This document shows, one piece after another, positions 1 to 6,177 of a stretch of 8,782 bases of DNA; position 1 is the first letter of the stretch, and each line of letters begins with the position of its first letter. Below the pieces are notes generated by a model that did not search any database, was not told the DNA's origin, and worked only from the letters and a program-made list of their open reading frames with translations. The DNA is taken from the NCBI GenBank assembly GCA_964538565.1, contig CAZIGW010000155.1, positions 1 through 8,782 of the forward strand. The letters are read 5' to 3'. Source of the DNA: CAYVBN01 sp964538565 (GTDB lineage: Bacteria; Pseudomonadota; Alphaproteobacteria; Rhizobiales; Xanthobacteraceae). Made by a program: the position numbers and the translations under genes.

Positions 1-1943
1 TCGAGCGGCTGCAGGCCGACCTGTTCGTGCCGCCCGACCTCACCCCGATCGCGCCGAGCTTCCGGCTGTGGCGCTCGGCCGTGACCGTCGAGGAATTGAC
101 CACCACGGTCGCACGCTATCTCGGCGACGAGCGCACCCGCACTTCGTTCGAAAGCTTCGCCTCGAGCCGGCGCATCAGCCTCGATCCGAACGTCGGCGCC
201 GACTTCCAGCTCCTGCGCTACGCCGAGCACCTGCTGGCGTCGGCGATCGGGGCCGCCTCCTCGCGTCTTGTCCTCTCGCTGCTGCTGCGCAAGCGCAACG
301 TGTCGACCAAGGCGGCGCTGAAGCTGCTCGACGACGCCAACGCGGCCATCCACTACAATCGCGAGATCCTGCAGACGGCGCTCGATCACGTGCGCCAGGG
401 CATCGCGGTGTTCGACAAGGACATGCACCTCATCTGCTGGAACAGGCAGTTCGGCGAAATCCTCGACCTGCCTCCCGAATTGGTGCGGATCGGCATCGCG
501 CTCGAGGACATCCTGCGCTTCAACGCCGAACGCGGCGCGTTCGGAGCGGGCGAGGTCGACACGCTGGTGGGCGAACGGCTGCGCCGCTACGCCGCCGGCT
601 CGGCGCCTTTTCTCGAGCGCTTCCCCGAGCGCGGCCTCGTCATCGAGGTGCGCGCCAATGCGATGCCGGGCGGCGGCTTCGTCACGACCTTCACCGACAT
701 CACGCCGAGCGTGGAGGCGGCCGAGGCGCTCGAGCGGGTGAACGCGACCTTGGAACGACGCGTGCGCGAGCGCACCAAGGAGCTCGAGCGGCTCAACGCC
801 GAACTGGCACGCGCCAAGATCACGGCGGAGGACGCCAATATTTCCAAGACCCGCTTCCTCGCCGCGGCGAGCCACGACATTCTGCAGCCGCTCAACGCGG
901 CCCGGCTCTACGTCACGAGCCTCGTCGAGCGACAGGGCAGCGGCGAAGAGGCGCGGCTTGCCGAGAACATCGACGCCTCGCTGGAAGCCGTCGAGGAGAT
1001 TCTCGGCGCCCTGCTCGACATCTCGCGCCTCGACACCGGCGCGATGAAGCCGGAAATCGCGAGCTTCCGGGTGGACGAGCTCCTCGGGCAGCTCGAGGTC
1101 GAATTCGCCCCGCTCGCCCGCGAGAAGGGACTGGAGCTGGCGTTCGTTCCCTGCTCGCTCTCGGTGCGTTCGGATCGCCGGCTGCTGCGGCGCCTGTTGC
1201 AGAATCTCGTCTCGAACGCCGTGAAATACACCCCGGAGGGGCGCGTGCTCGTCGGCTGCCGCCGCCGTGGCGACCGGCTGCGCATCGACGTCTACGACAC
1301 CGGGATCGGCATTCCGCATTCGAAGAAGCGCGCCATCTTCAAGGAATTCCATCGGCTCGACCAGGGCGCCAAGGTGGCGCGCGGCCTCGGTCTCGGCCTG
1401 TCGATCGTCGAACGCATTGCGCGGGTGCTCGACCACAAGGTCGAGATCCAGTCGCATCTCGGCCGCGGCTCGCACTTTTCCGTCGAGGTCCCGCTGGCGG
1501 AGGCCGTGCCGGCGCGCGATCACGCGCCGCCGTTGCGGGCCGAACCGGGCCAGCTCGCCAGCATGACGGCGCTGTGCATCGACAACGAGCCGAAGATCCT
1601 CGACGGCATGGAGGCGCTGCTCGGCGGCTGGGGCTGCCGGGTCGTCAAGGCGTCCGGACTCCAAGCCGCGATCGCGCTCGTGGGCAGCCTGCCGCAGCCG
1701 CCGGACGGATTGCTCGTCGACTACCACCTCGACAACGGCACCGGCATCGACGCCATCGTGGCGCTGCGGAGCCGTCTGCGGATCGACCTGCCGGCGATCC
1801 TCATCACCGCCGACCGCGGCCCGGAAGTCCGCGAGGACGCGCGCGCACACGACGTGCAGCTGCTCTACAAGCCGCTCAAGCCCGCCGCGCTGCGCGCCCT
1901 GCTCGCGCAATGGCAGGTCCAGCGCGTCGCCGCCGCCGAATAG
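1..1943 (+). CDS. Hybrid sensor histidine kinase/response regulator (NahK-like), 5' truncated by window edge
   Basis: This is the C-terminal part of a hybrid histidine kinase. The reading frame is open to the left edge, so the GTG at 27 is not the real start. Numbering from that GTG: a linker (about 1-110) leads to a PAS domain (about 112-228), a coiled coil (230-275), and a HisKA H-box ASHDILQPLNAARL with phospho-acceptor His283. The HATPase follows, with N-box NLVSNAVKYT (393-402), G1 DTGIGIP (424-430) and G2 GLGLGLSIV (453-461). A C-terminal REC domain (about 514-632) has acidic Asp519, phospho-acceptor Asp565 and Lys615. The PAS/H-box sequence and the IDNEP opening of REC resemble the NahK/ErcS' group. 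The linker (FRLWRSAVTVEEL...) resembles that of large kinases with an N-terminal sodium:solute-symporter domain, so a membrane part probably lies to the left; this is inferred from recalled family similarity. It converges on a NarL-type regulator, a plausible partner. No HPt domain is visible. Confidence 0.93.
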   Translation, partial: ERLQADLFVPPDLTPIAPSFRLWRSAVTVEELTTTVARYLGDERTRTSFESFASSRRISLDPNVGADFQLLRYAEHLLASAIGAASSRLVLSLLLRKRNVSTKAALKLLDDANAAIHYNREILQTALDHVRQGIAVFDKDMHLICWNRQFGEILDLPPELVRIGIALEDILRFNAERGAFGAGEVDTLVGERLRRYAAGSAPFLERFPERGLVIEVRANAMPGGGFVTTFTDITPSVEAAEALERVNATLERRVRERTKELERLNAELARAKITAEDANISKTRFLAAASHDILQPLNAARLYVTSLVERQGSGEEARLAENIDASLEAVEEILGALLDISRLDTGAMKPEIASFRVDELLGQLEVEFAPLAREKGLELAFVPCSLSVRSDRRLLRRLLQNLVSNAVKYTPEGRVLVGCRRRGDRLRIDVYDTGIGIPHSKKRAIFKEFHRLDQGAKVARGLGLGLSIVERIARVLDHKVEIQSHLGRGSHFSVEVPLAEAVPARDHAPPLRAEPGQLASMTALCIDNEPKILDGMEALLGGWGCRVVKASGLQAAIALVGSLPQPPDGLLVDYHLDNGTGIDAIVALRSRLRIDLPAILITADRGPEVREDARAHDVQLLYKPLKPAALRALLAQWQVQRVAAAE

Positions 1944-1958
1944 TCGGCCGGGCCGTCC

Positions 1959-2651
1959 TCAATCCGATGACGGCGCTTTCTCGGGACCCGCGGCGTGCGG
2001 CCACTGGCCGGTCTCGATCTTGGCCGCGGCGATCACCGCCTGGGTGCGGCTCTCGACCCTGAGCTTCTGCAGGATGGCGGAGACGTGGGCCTTCACGGTC
2101 GCCTCCGAGACGCCGAGCTCGTAGGCGATCTGCTTGTTGAGCAGCCCTTCCGACAGCATCATCAGCACGCGCACCTGCTGCGGGGTGAGCGTGGCGAGCC
2201 GCGCGATCAGTTCGTTGGTTTCGGCGTCCGCCCCGGCGCCGAGATCGATGTCGGGCGGGGTCCATACGCCGCCCTTGAGCACGGTCAGGATGGCGGCGCG
2301 CATCGCATCGACTCCGAGCGTCTTCGGAATGAAGCCGGACGCCCCGAAGTCCATGCAGCGGCGGATGACCGCCGGATCGTCGTTGGCGGAGACCACCACC
2401 ACCGGCACGCTCGGATATTGTGCGCGCAGATACATCAGGCCGGAGAAGCCGCGTACGCCCGGCATGGTGAGATCGAGCAGGATGAGATCGATCTCGCCGC
2501 CGCGGTCGAGCAGCTCGGAGACCTCGTCGAACGAGCCGGCCTCGGAAATGTCGGCCCGCTCGAACAGGCCGGACACGGCCTCGCGCAACGCCCCGCGAAA
2601 CAACGGGTGGTCGTCGGCGATCAGCAGTCGGTAGTGCGTCGTCTCGTTCAA
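1959..2651 (-). CDS. NarL/LuxR-family two-component response regulator
   Basis: A 230-residue DNA-binding response regulator. Counting from the TTG at 2651, the REC domain (about 7-125) has the acidic pair Asp13-Asp14 (IADDHP), phospho-acceptor Asp60 in LLLDLTMPG and Lys110. The LuxR-type helix-turn-helix spans about 155-200 (LTPQQVRVLMMLSEGL, NKQIAYELGVSEATVKAHV). The overall look is that of the ErdR/AgmR group, which in pseudomonads works with NahK/ErcS'-type kinases in alcohol and carbon metabolism. Start choice: the frame extends upstream to an ATG at 2711 and a TTG at 2738, but the extra codons are AT-rich at third positions, unlike the gene body, and family members usually begin a few residues before YRLLIADDHP. 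TTG 2651 is therefore preferred, with a weak AAGG/AGGG upstream. The stop lies 15 nt from the kinase stop. There is no AAA+ domain, so this protein cannot itself drive sigma54 polymerase. Confidence 0.93.
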   Translation of the reverse strand: MNETTHYRLLIADDHPLFRGALREAVSGLFERADISEAGSFDEVSELLDRGGEIDLILLDLTMPGVRGFSGLMYLRAQYPSVPVVVVSANDDPAVIRRCMDFGASGFIPKTLGVDAMRAAILTVLKGGVWTPPDIDLGAGADAETNELIARLATLTPQQVRVLMMLSEGLLNKQIAYELGVSEATVKAHVSAILQKLRVESRTQAVIAAAKIETGQWPHAAGPEKAPSSD

Positions 2652-2833
2652 CCCGGGCGCCCTGCCTTGGCGATTTACCGTCGGGCCTGGTGTTTCCTGT
2701 CCCGCCGGCATCTTCCGACCCGATTCCCGCTCAGGCAAGCGGCAGCTCGCTGTCAGCGGCGAACCCCCACGGGCAGACTACGAATTGTTGACCATGGCGG
2801 TCCAGGCTTTCCGGTCAGGGTCAGCCGACCGTC

Positions 2834-2856
2834 CGCGGATCGAGGGACAATCCGCG
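2834..2856. repeat. Inverted repeat CGCGGAT-N9-ATCCGCG, candidate activator site
   Basis: Two perfect 7-bp inverted arms (2834-2840 and 2850-2856) are separated by 9 bp, giving a centre-to-centre spacing of 16 bp. The repeat lies 15 bp upstream of the sigma54-like element and in the region divergent to a NarL/LuxR-type regulator. A role as regulator-binding site is inference; a GC-rich chance repeat is the alternative. Confidence 0.4.
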
Positions 2857-2871
2857 CAAGAGACAATGGCC

Positions 2872-2886
2872 TGGCACGGCCCGTGC
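2872..2886 (+). promoter_or_regulatory. Sigma54-type -24/-12 promoter candidate, overlapping a dyad
   Basis: TGGCACG, four bases, then GTGC matches the RpoN consensus TGGCACG-N4-TTGC at all but one position, with GG and GC correctly spaced. It lies on the strand of the DUF4212 gene and would start transcription near 2898, leaving a leader of about 94 nt. The same bases form the near-perfect dyad GCACGG-C-CCGTGC (2874-2886), so an operator for a dimeric regulator is an equally valid reading. Confidence 0.45.
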
Positions 2887-2991
2887 ATACGTTTTGTTGG
2901 GACCGGAGGCGGGGCGATCGCCCAGCCCCCGTTCGCGGCCGCCCGACCAGCGCGCCGGGGAGGGCCGCACGGACGCAAAGGAATCGGGACG

Positions 2992-3297
2992 ATGCCGAAA
3001 CATCCGCACGCCCTGCGACACGGCCTGTCTTCCCGTCCGGTCGCGCCGCCAGCCTGGACCGCCTCCTGGCTGGTGTCCGGCTGGTCGGCGACCCGAACCG
3101 TCATCGGCACCATGCTCGGCCTGTGGGTCGGCTATGTGCTGGCCGTGCAGATGTTCGCCCACACGCTCAACCGGATCATCGTCCCGGTCCTGGCGCTGCC
3201 GCTCGGCGTGTGTCTTGCGGCGCAGGGCGCGGTCATTGTCTTCCTGGTCGCGCTCTATTTCTTCGCCCGGCGTTCCGGCCTCGCCCGATCGCCCTGA
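2992..3297 (+). CDS. DUF4212-family small membrane protein (putative sodium:solute symporter small subunit)
   Basis: A 101-residue inner-membrane protein with two predicted helices, about 37-55 (TVIGTMLGLWVGYVLAVQM) and 70-91. The family pattern is visible: a Trp/Arg-rich segment before helix 1, an LN after it (59-60), then PLG...AAQGA (70-80) and a closing FFARR (90-94). Proteins of this family are normally encoded directly before a sodium:solute symporter (ActP/VC_2705-like) and regarded as its small subunit. Here no symporter follows: the next gene is on the opposite strand. The ATG at 2992 is chosen because AAAGGA sits 9 nt upstream and because the in-frame extension back to 2785 has no family similarity. 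The N-terminus (about 25 residues, Pro/Ala/His-rich) is longer than usual. It may be expressed from the sigma54-like promoter at 2872. The family call rests on motif recognition. Confidence 0.8.
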   Translation: MPKHPHALRHGLSSRPVAPPAWTASWLVSGWSATRTVIGTMLGLWVGYVLAVQMFAHTLNRIIVPVLALPLGVCLAAQGAVIVFLVALYFFARRSGLARSP

Positions 3298-3322
3298 CCG
3301 CCGGCGCGCCACACGAGCGCGA

Positions 3323-3343
3323 GCGGCCGTGCCGTCAGGCCGC
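3323..3343. terminator. Possible bidirectional hairpin between convergent genes
   Basis: GCGGCC (3323-3328) pairs with GGCCGC (3338-3343) around a 9-nt loop, in the 58-nt gap between the stops of the DUF4212 and YjbQ genes. There is no T-run on either strand, so intrinsic termination is uncertain. Confidence 0.25.
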
Positions 3344-3355
3344 GCATGGCGCCCG

Positions 3356-3817
3356 TCAGCCGGCCGCGCCCACGAACTGCAGCACGATTTCGCGGCGATG
3401 CGGGCGGGCGCGATGCTCGGCGAGGTAGATGCCCTGCCAGGTGCCGAGCGCAAGCGCGCCGCCCTCGACCGGCACGTGCAGCGAGACGCCCGTAAGCATC
3501 GCCTTGACATGCGCCGGCATGTCGTCCGGTCCTTCGGTGTCGTGCACCCACCCGGCATCCTCCGGGGCAAGCCGCGAGAGCGCCGTCGTGAGATCGGTGC
3601 GCACGTCAGGGTCGGCGTTCTCCTGGATGACGAGAGACGCCGACGTGTGGCGCAGATAGAGGAGCACCACGCCGTCCCGCCCGGCGATGTCCGCAAGGAA
3701 GCGCGCGACCTCGCCGGTGATGTCGACGAAACCCTCCCCGCGCGTCTCGACCGACAGCGTTGCGGTCGCGACCAGCGACGGGACCAGACGGCGGATGGCG
3801 GAGAGACGCGCGGCCAC
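3356..3817 (-). CDS. YjbQ/UPF0047 family protein (secondary thiamine-phosphate synthase family)
   Basis: A 153-residue cytosolic protein, the usual size for the family. Diagnostic blocks are present in order: RHTSASLVIQENADP (56-70), WVHDTEGPDDMPAHVK (90-105), the SLHVPVEGG segment (112-120) and GTWQGIYLAEHR (125-136). The conserved polar residues His57, Asn67, His92, His103, Glu134 and His135 are present and probably line the metal/phosphate site. E. coli YjbQ has weak thiamine-phosphate synthase activity in vitro; the true role is unsettled, so I give no specific function. The start is GTG at 3817: it is the only ordinary start codon between the upstream in-frame stop (near 3866) and the conserved region, although no strong Shine-Dalgarno precedes it. 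It lies about 60 nt downstream of the small periplasmic-protein gene on the same strand, and the two may be co-transcribed. Confidence 0.9.
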   Translation of the reverse strand: MAARLSAIRRLVPSLVATATLSVETRGEGFVDITGEVARFLADIAGRDGVVLLYLRHTSASLVIQENADPDVRTDLTTALSRLAPEDAGWVHDTEGPDDMPAHVKAMLTGVSLHVPVEGGALALGTWQGIYLAEHRARPHRREIVLQFVGAAG

Positions 3818-3876
3818 GGAACGATCAATACGGTTGCCGAGCCGATGGATGCCGGCCGGTCATGACGTGCGGCCGG

Positions 3877-4344
3877 TCACGACTTCCTCAGATCGCGCTG
3901 CATGGCGGCCATCATGTCCACCAGGTTGCGCCAGACCTTGCCCATGAAGGCGAAGGCGCGATCGAGCTCCGCGCTGCCCGGCCATTTCGGCGGCTCGACG
4001 CTGCCGGCGGGGTTCGCCACCCCGCCATTGACGCCGCCCGGCAGCGGCAGGCCGTGGTCGAGCAGCGCCTTCTTGAGCGCGGCGTTCTCGTCCTGTAGCC
4101 GGGCGATTTCCGCCTCGAAGGCGGCGCGATCGTCGGCCATCGCCCGGCATGACCAGCCCGACGCTCCCTGGTTGCAGAGGGACGTCTGGCCGGTGCGGCC
4201 GTCGAGGCGGATGAACCCGTTGTCGACACTGTGGAAGCTGTAGCGATTGCCCTCGCCGTCCGGAGCGGTTTCGGCGTGCAGCGCCGGCGCCAGTACGACA
4301 CCGCCCGCCAGCGCAAGAGCGATGAGCGTTCGCATCATGATCAT
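3877..4344 (-). CDS. Small periplasmic protein with coiled coil, function unknown
   Basis: A 155-residue exported protein I cannot name. A Sec signal peptide (MIMMRTLIALALAGGVVLAP, cut after ALHA at about residue 24) is followed by a short domain, RYSFHSVDNGFIRLDGRTG (34-52), containing two cysteines (57 and 66, in SLCNQGASGWSC) that could form a disulfide. A coiled coil follows (about 71-97, ending in IARLQDENAALKKALLD), then a Gly/Pro linker (99-122) and an amphipathic C-terminal helix with several Met (130-150). The pattern 'gRLDxxTGxxSLC...GWxC...D..A...EIARLQxENAALK' is one I recall from uncharacterised Rhizobiales proteins. Start: the frame opens at GTG 4395, but AGAGGA lies just before the ATG cluster at 4344/4338/4335 and the signal peptide begins there. 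It could be a cell-envelope structural or scaffolding protein; that is a guess. Confidence 0.82.
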   Translation of the reverse strand: MIMMRTLIALALAGGVVLAPALHAETAPDGEGNRYSFHSVDNGFIRLDGRTGQTSLCNQGASGWSCRAMADDRAAFEAEIARLQDENAALKKALLDHGLPLPGGVNGGVANPAGSVEPPKWPGSAELDRAFAFMGKVWRNLVDMMAAMQRDLRKS

Positions 4345-4717
4345 GATGTCCTCTTCTGCCCCTGCCCCGTTCCAGAACTTCGCGTGCCAGGCCACCCGTC
4401 CCCTTTCGCGGGTCGCCGCCTGCTGCGAGACGGCGGCCGGTCCACTCCGCGGGCGCCATCGACGCAGGCAAGAATCGGCATCGGCAGCCTAGCATCGGAC
4501 GGCGCCCGGCGACATCGCGCCCGCGTGAGTGCAAGGCCGCGAAGGATCGCACCAGAGAACCATTCGGCGCCCGAGCGGAACGCGATTAGACTTTCGTTTC
4601 AGCGACTTGGCTGTCAAGCGCGGATTCTTGACTCCCCTACCCCCAATCAGTATGGTCCGCGCGGCTTTGCAGGGGGCAGGACGTCCGGCGTGCCGTGACT
4701 GCGCGGGGGTCGAGGGT
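4345..4717. other. Divergent intergenic region before the ATP synthase F0 operon
   Basis: About 370 nt with no supported gene. The plus-strand frame open from 4529 is an upstream extension of atpI without family similarity. The region contains the atp promoter (4628-4656), an inverted repeat overlapping its -35 box, and a GCCGCC/GGCGGC hairpin (4415-4437) in what would be the leader of the minus-strand gene. No clear minus-strand -35/-10 pair was found. Confidence 0.55.
4628..4656 (+). promoter_or_regulatory. Sigma70-type promoter of the atp (F0) operon
   Basis: The -35 box TTGACT (4628-4633; CTTGAC including the preceding base, as favoured in alphaproteobacteria), a spacer of exactly 17 bp and the -10 box TATGGT (4651-4656) predict a start near 4663 and a leader of about 55 nt before atpI. 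The GTCAAG/CTTGAC inverted repeat (4613-4632) covers most of the -35 box. This is the best sigma70-like match in the window and sits where the operon needs one. Confidence 0.65.
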
Positions 4718-5089
4718 ATGACCAGCGACGCGCATCACAACGGCGAACCGGGAGACCGGCCGACCGACGAGGCCGCCCTCTCCGCGAGGCTCCGGCGTCT
4801 CGGCGAACGGCTTGAGCAGGAACAGCCGAGCAGATCGTCCGAATCCGAACGCGGGGCGCGATCGACCGCCGACGTGTCGGCGTTTGCCCGCGGCCTTCGG
4901 CTCTCGAGCGAGTTGGTCGCCGGGGTTCTGGTCGGTGCTGCCATCGGCTGGTTCCTCGATCGTTGGCTCGGGATCTCGCCGTGGGGGCTCATCGTGTTTC
5001 TGATGTTCGGTTTCGCCGCAGGCGTCCTGAACGTGATGCGAGCGGCCGGTGTCGCCTCGGGCGGCTGGCCGCCCGAGGACAACCGATAA
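4718..5089 (+). CDS. atpI: ATP synthase protein I (AtpI), F0 assembly factor
   Basis: A 123-residue membrane protein of the AtpI/AtpR type, which helps assemble the c-ring and is commonly the first gene of F0 clusters. The N-terminal 60 residues are charged and cytoplasmic. Two transmembrane helices follow: about 65-82, with the family motif ELVAGVLVGAAIGWFLDRWLG, and about 87-108, SPWGLIVFLMFGFAAGVLNV. The short interhelical turn is typical. The ATG at 4718 is chosen because GAGGG precedes it and because the in-frame extension back to 4529 crosses the promoter. It is first in the operon, 48 nt before atpB. Confidence 0.92.
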   Translation: MTSDAHHNGEPGDRPTDEAALSARLRRLGERLEQEQPSRSSESERGARSTADVSAFARGLRLSSELVAGVLVGAAIGWFLDRWLGISPWGLIVFLMFGFAAGVLNVMRAAGVASGGWPPEDNR

Positions 5090-5137
5090 CTGCGGGTCGC
5101 CGGCGGCGACGAGGCAGACGAGGGACCAGAACCGGTC

Positions 5138-5890
5138 ATGACCGTCGATCCAATTGAACAGTTTCAGATCGTCAAACTGTTCCCGATCACCCACATCGGC
5201 TCCTCGGAAATCGTCTTCACGAATTCGGCCGCTTTCATGCTGCTCGCGGTGGCGCTGATCACGGCGCTGCTGGTCGGAACGACGCGCGAGAAACAGCTTG
5301 TCCCCGGCCGCCTGCAGTCGATCGCGGAGATTTCCTACGAGTTCGTCGCCGACATGATCCGCAGCACGGCGGGCGAGGAAGGGCTGCGGTTCTTCCCCTT
5401 CGTGTTCTCGATCTTCATGTTCGTGCTGATCCTGAACTTCCTCGGCCTGATCCCATACTCCTTCACGGTGACGAGCCACATCATCATCACGGCGGCGCTG
5501 GCGCTGCTCGTGTTCTTCACGGTGCTGGGCTACGGCCTGTGGAAGCACGGCCTGCGCTTCCTCAAGCTGTTCGTGCCGCACGGCGTGCCGATGTACATCC
5601 TGCCGATGATCGTCTTCATCGAGGTCCTGTCGTTCCTTTCCCGCCCGATCTCCCACAGCGTGCGACTGTTCGCCAACATGCTGGCGGGCCACATCACGAT
5701 GAGCGTATTCGCCGGCTTCGTCACCATGCTGGGCGGCTTCGGCCTGCTCGGATGGGCGGGGGCGTCGCTGCCTCTGGCGATGACAGTGATCCTGGTCGCG
5801 CTCGAGATGCTGGTGGCGTTTCTGCAGGCCTACGTGTTCGCCATTCTCACCTGCATCTATCTCAACGATGCGCTTCACCCGGGCCACTGA
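5138..5890 (+). CDS. atpB: F0F1 ATP synthase subunit a
   Basis: Subunit a (250 residues, normal for alphaproteobacteria) forms the two proton half-channels beside the c-ring in the inner membrane. After a short polar N-terminus (DPIEQFQIVKLFP) come helices at about 30-47, 87-107, 112-132 and 152-170, and the long conserved helix SRPISHSVRLFANMLAGH (168-185) containing the essential Arg176, equivalent to E. coli aArg210. The last helix (about 212-243) contains Gln230, corresponding to E. coli Gln252. All expected channel residues are present and nothing appears truncated. The ATG at 5138 gives the usual N-terminus; the Shine-Dalgarno is poor (AGGGA, about 12 nt upstream). It lies between atpI and atpE and ends 46 nt before atpE. 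Confidence 0.97.
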   Translation: MTVDPIEQFQIVKLFPITHIGSSEIVFTNSAAFMLLAVALITALLVGTTREKQLVPGRLQSIAEISYEFVADMIRSTAGEEGLRFFPFVFSIFMFVLILNFLGLIPYSFTVTSHIIITAALALLVFFTVLGYGLWKHGLRFLKLFVPHGVPMYILPMIVFIEVLSFLSRPISHSVRLFANMLAGHITMSVFAGFVTMLGGFGLLGWAGASLPLAMTVILVALEMLVAFLQAYVFAILTCIYLNDALHPGH

Positions 5891-5936
5891 CGCGCCCGAC
5901 TTCATCCCGCACCTCACTCGAAGAAGGAGTTTCGTT

Positions 5937-6164
5937 ATGGATCCGCTCGCTGCCAAATACATCGGCGCCGGAATTGCCTGCATCGGCATGGGCGGCGCCG
6001 GTGTCGGCGTCGGCATCATTTTCGGCAATTACCTCGCAGCCGCATTGCGCAATCCCTCGGCCGCGCAGGGCCAGTTCGGCAACCTGATCTTCGGATTCGC
6101 CATTACGGAAGCGCTCGGCATCTTTTCGCTGCTGATCGCGCTCTTGCTCCTGTTCGCGCTCTGA
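5937..6164 (+). CDS. atpE: F0F1 ATP synthase subunit c (c-ring proteolipid)
   Basis: A 75-residue hairpin of two membrane helices that oligomerises into the rotating c-ring. Helix 1 carries the glycine-rich packing motif (GMGGAGVGVG, 17-26), the cytoplasmic loop has Arg38-Asn39-Pro40, and helix 2 carries the proton-binding carboxylate Glu58 in FAITEALGIF. The motif looks proton-specific: the extra polar residues typical of sodium-binding c subunits are not evident. The start at 5937 is supported by AAGGAG 7 nt upstream, the strongest ribosome-binding site in the operon, in keeping with the high copy number of c. The open frame extends back to 5868 but overlaps atpB and adds nothing family-like. 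A 75-nt gap with possible hairpins follows before atpF'. Confidence 0.97.
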   Translation: MDPLAAKYIGAGIACIGMGGAGVGVGIIFGNYLAAALRNPSAAQGQFGNLIFGFAITEALGIFSLLIALLLLFAL

Positions 6165-6177
6165 GATCGGACCTGGG

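Larger units (their letters stand above)
2652..2991. other. Divergent intergenic/regulatory region between the response regulator and the DUF4212 gene
   Basis: About 340 nt with no supported gene; open frames here have poor codon use and no recognisable similarity. It holds an inverted repeat (2834-2856), a sigma54-like element that is also a dyad (2872-2886), a 12-bp palindrome (2912-2923) and a good Shine-Dalgarno before 2992. Third positions of the possible N-terminal extension of the regulator (2652-2738) look non-coding. I found no convincing sigma70 promoter for the minus-strand regulator gene. Confidence 0.6.

Noticed and set aside
68..2062. Long plus-strand open frame (664 codons) overlapping the kinase
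   Set aside because: Its translation is Arg/Ala-rich without domains and lies over the conserved PAS-HisKA-HATPase-REC frame; it is a high-GC shadow.
2788..2816. Plus-strand TTGACC as a -35 box for the DUF4212 gene
   Set aside because: No -10-like hexamer lies 16-18 bp downstream (it reads CCGGTC).
2785..2991. N-terminal extension of the DUF4212 frame from an upstream start
   Set aside because: It would run through the promoter-like elements, has no family similarity, and a good Shine-Dalgarno precedes the ATG at 2992.
1995..3428. 477-codon plus-strand open frame opposite the response regulator
   Set aside because: It runs antisense through the REC and HTH domains and across DUF4212 in another frame; no recognisable protein features.
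4372..4395. Sigma54-like TGGCACG on the minus strand before the periplasmic-protein gene
   Set aside because: The -12 half reads GTTC and lacks the essential GC dinucleotide, so the match is only half a promoter.
4637..6028. 463-codon minus-strand open frame opposite atpI-atpB-atpE
   Set aside because: A His/Gln/Glu/Arg-rich translation typical of antisense to membrane-protein genes; the opposite strand is unambiguous ATP synthase.
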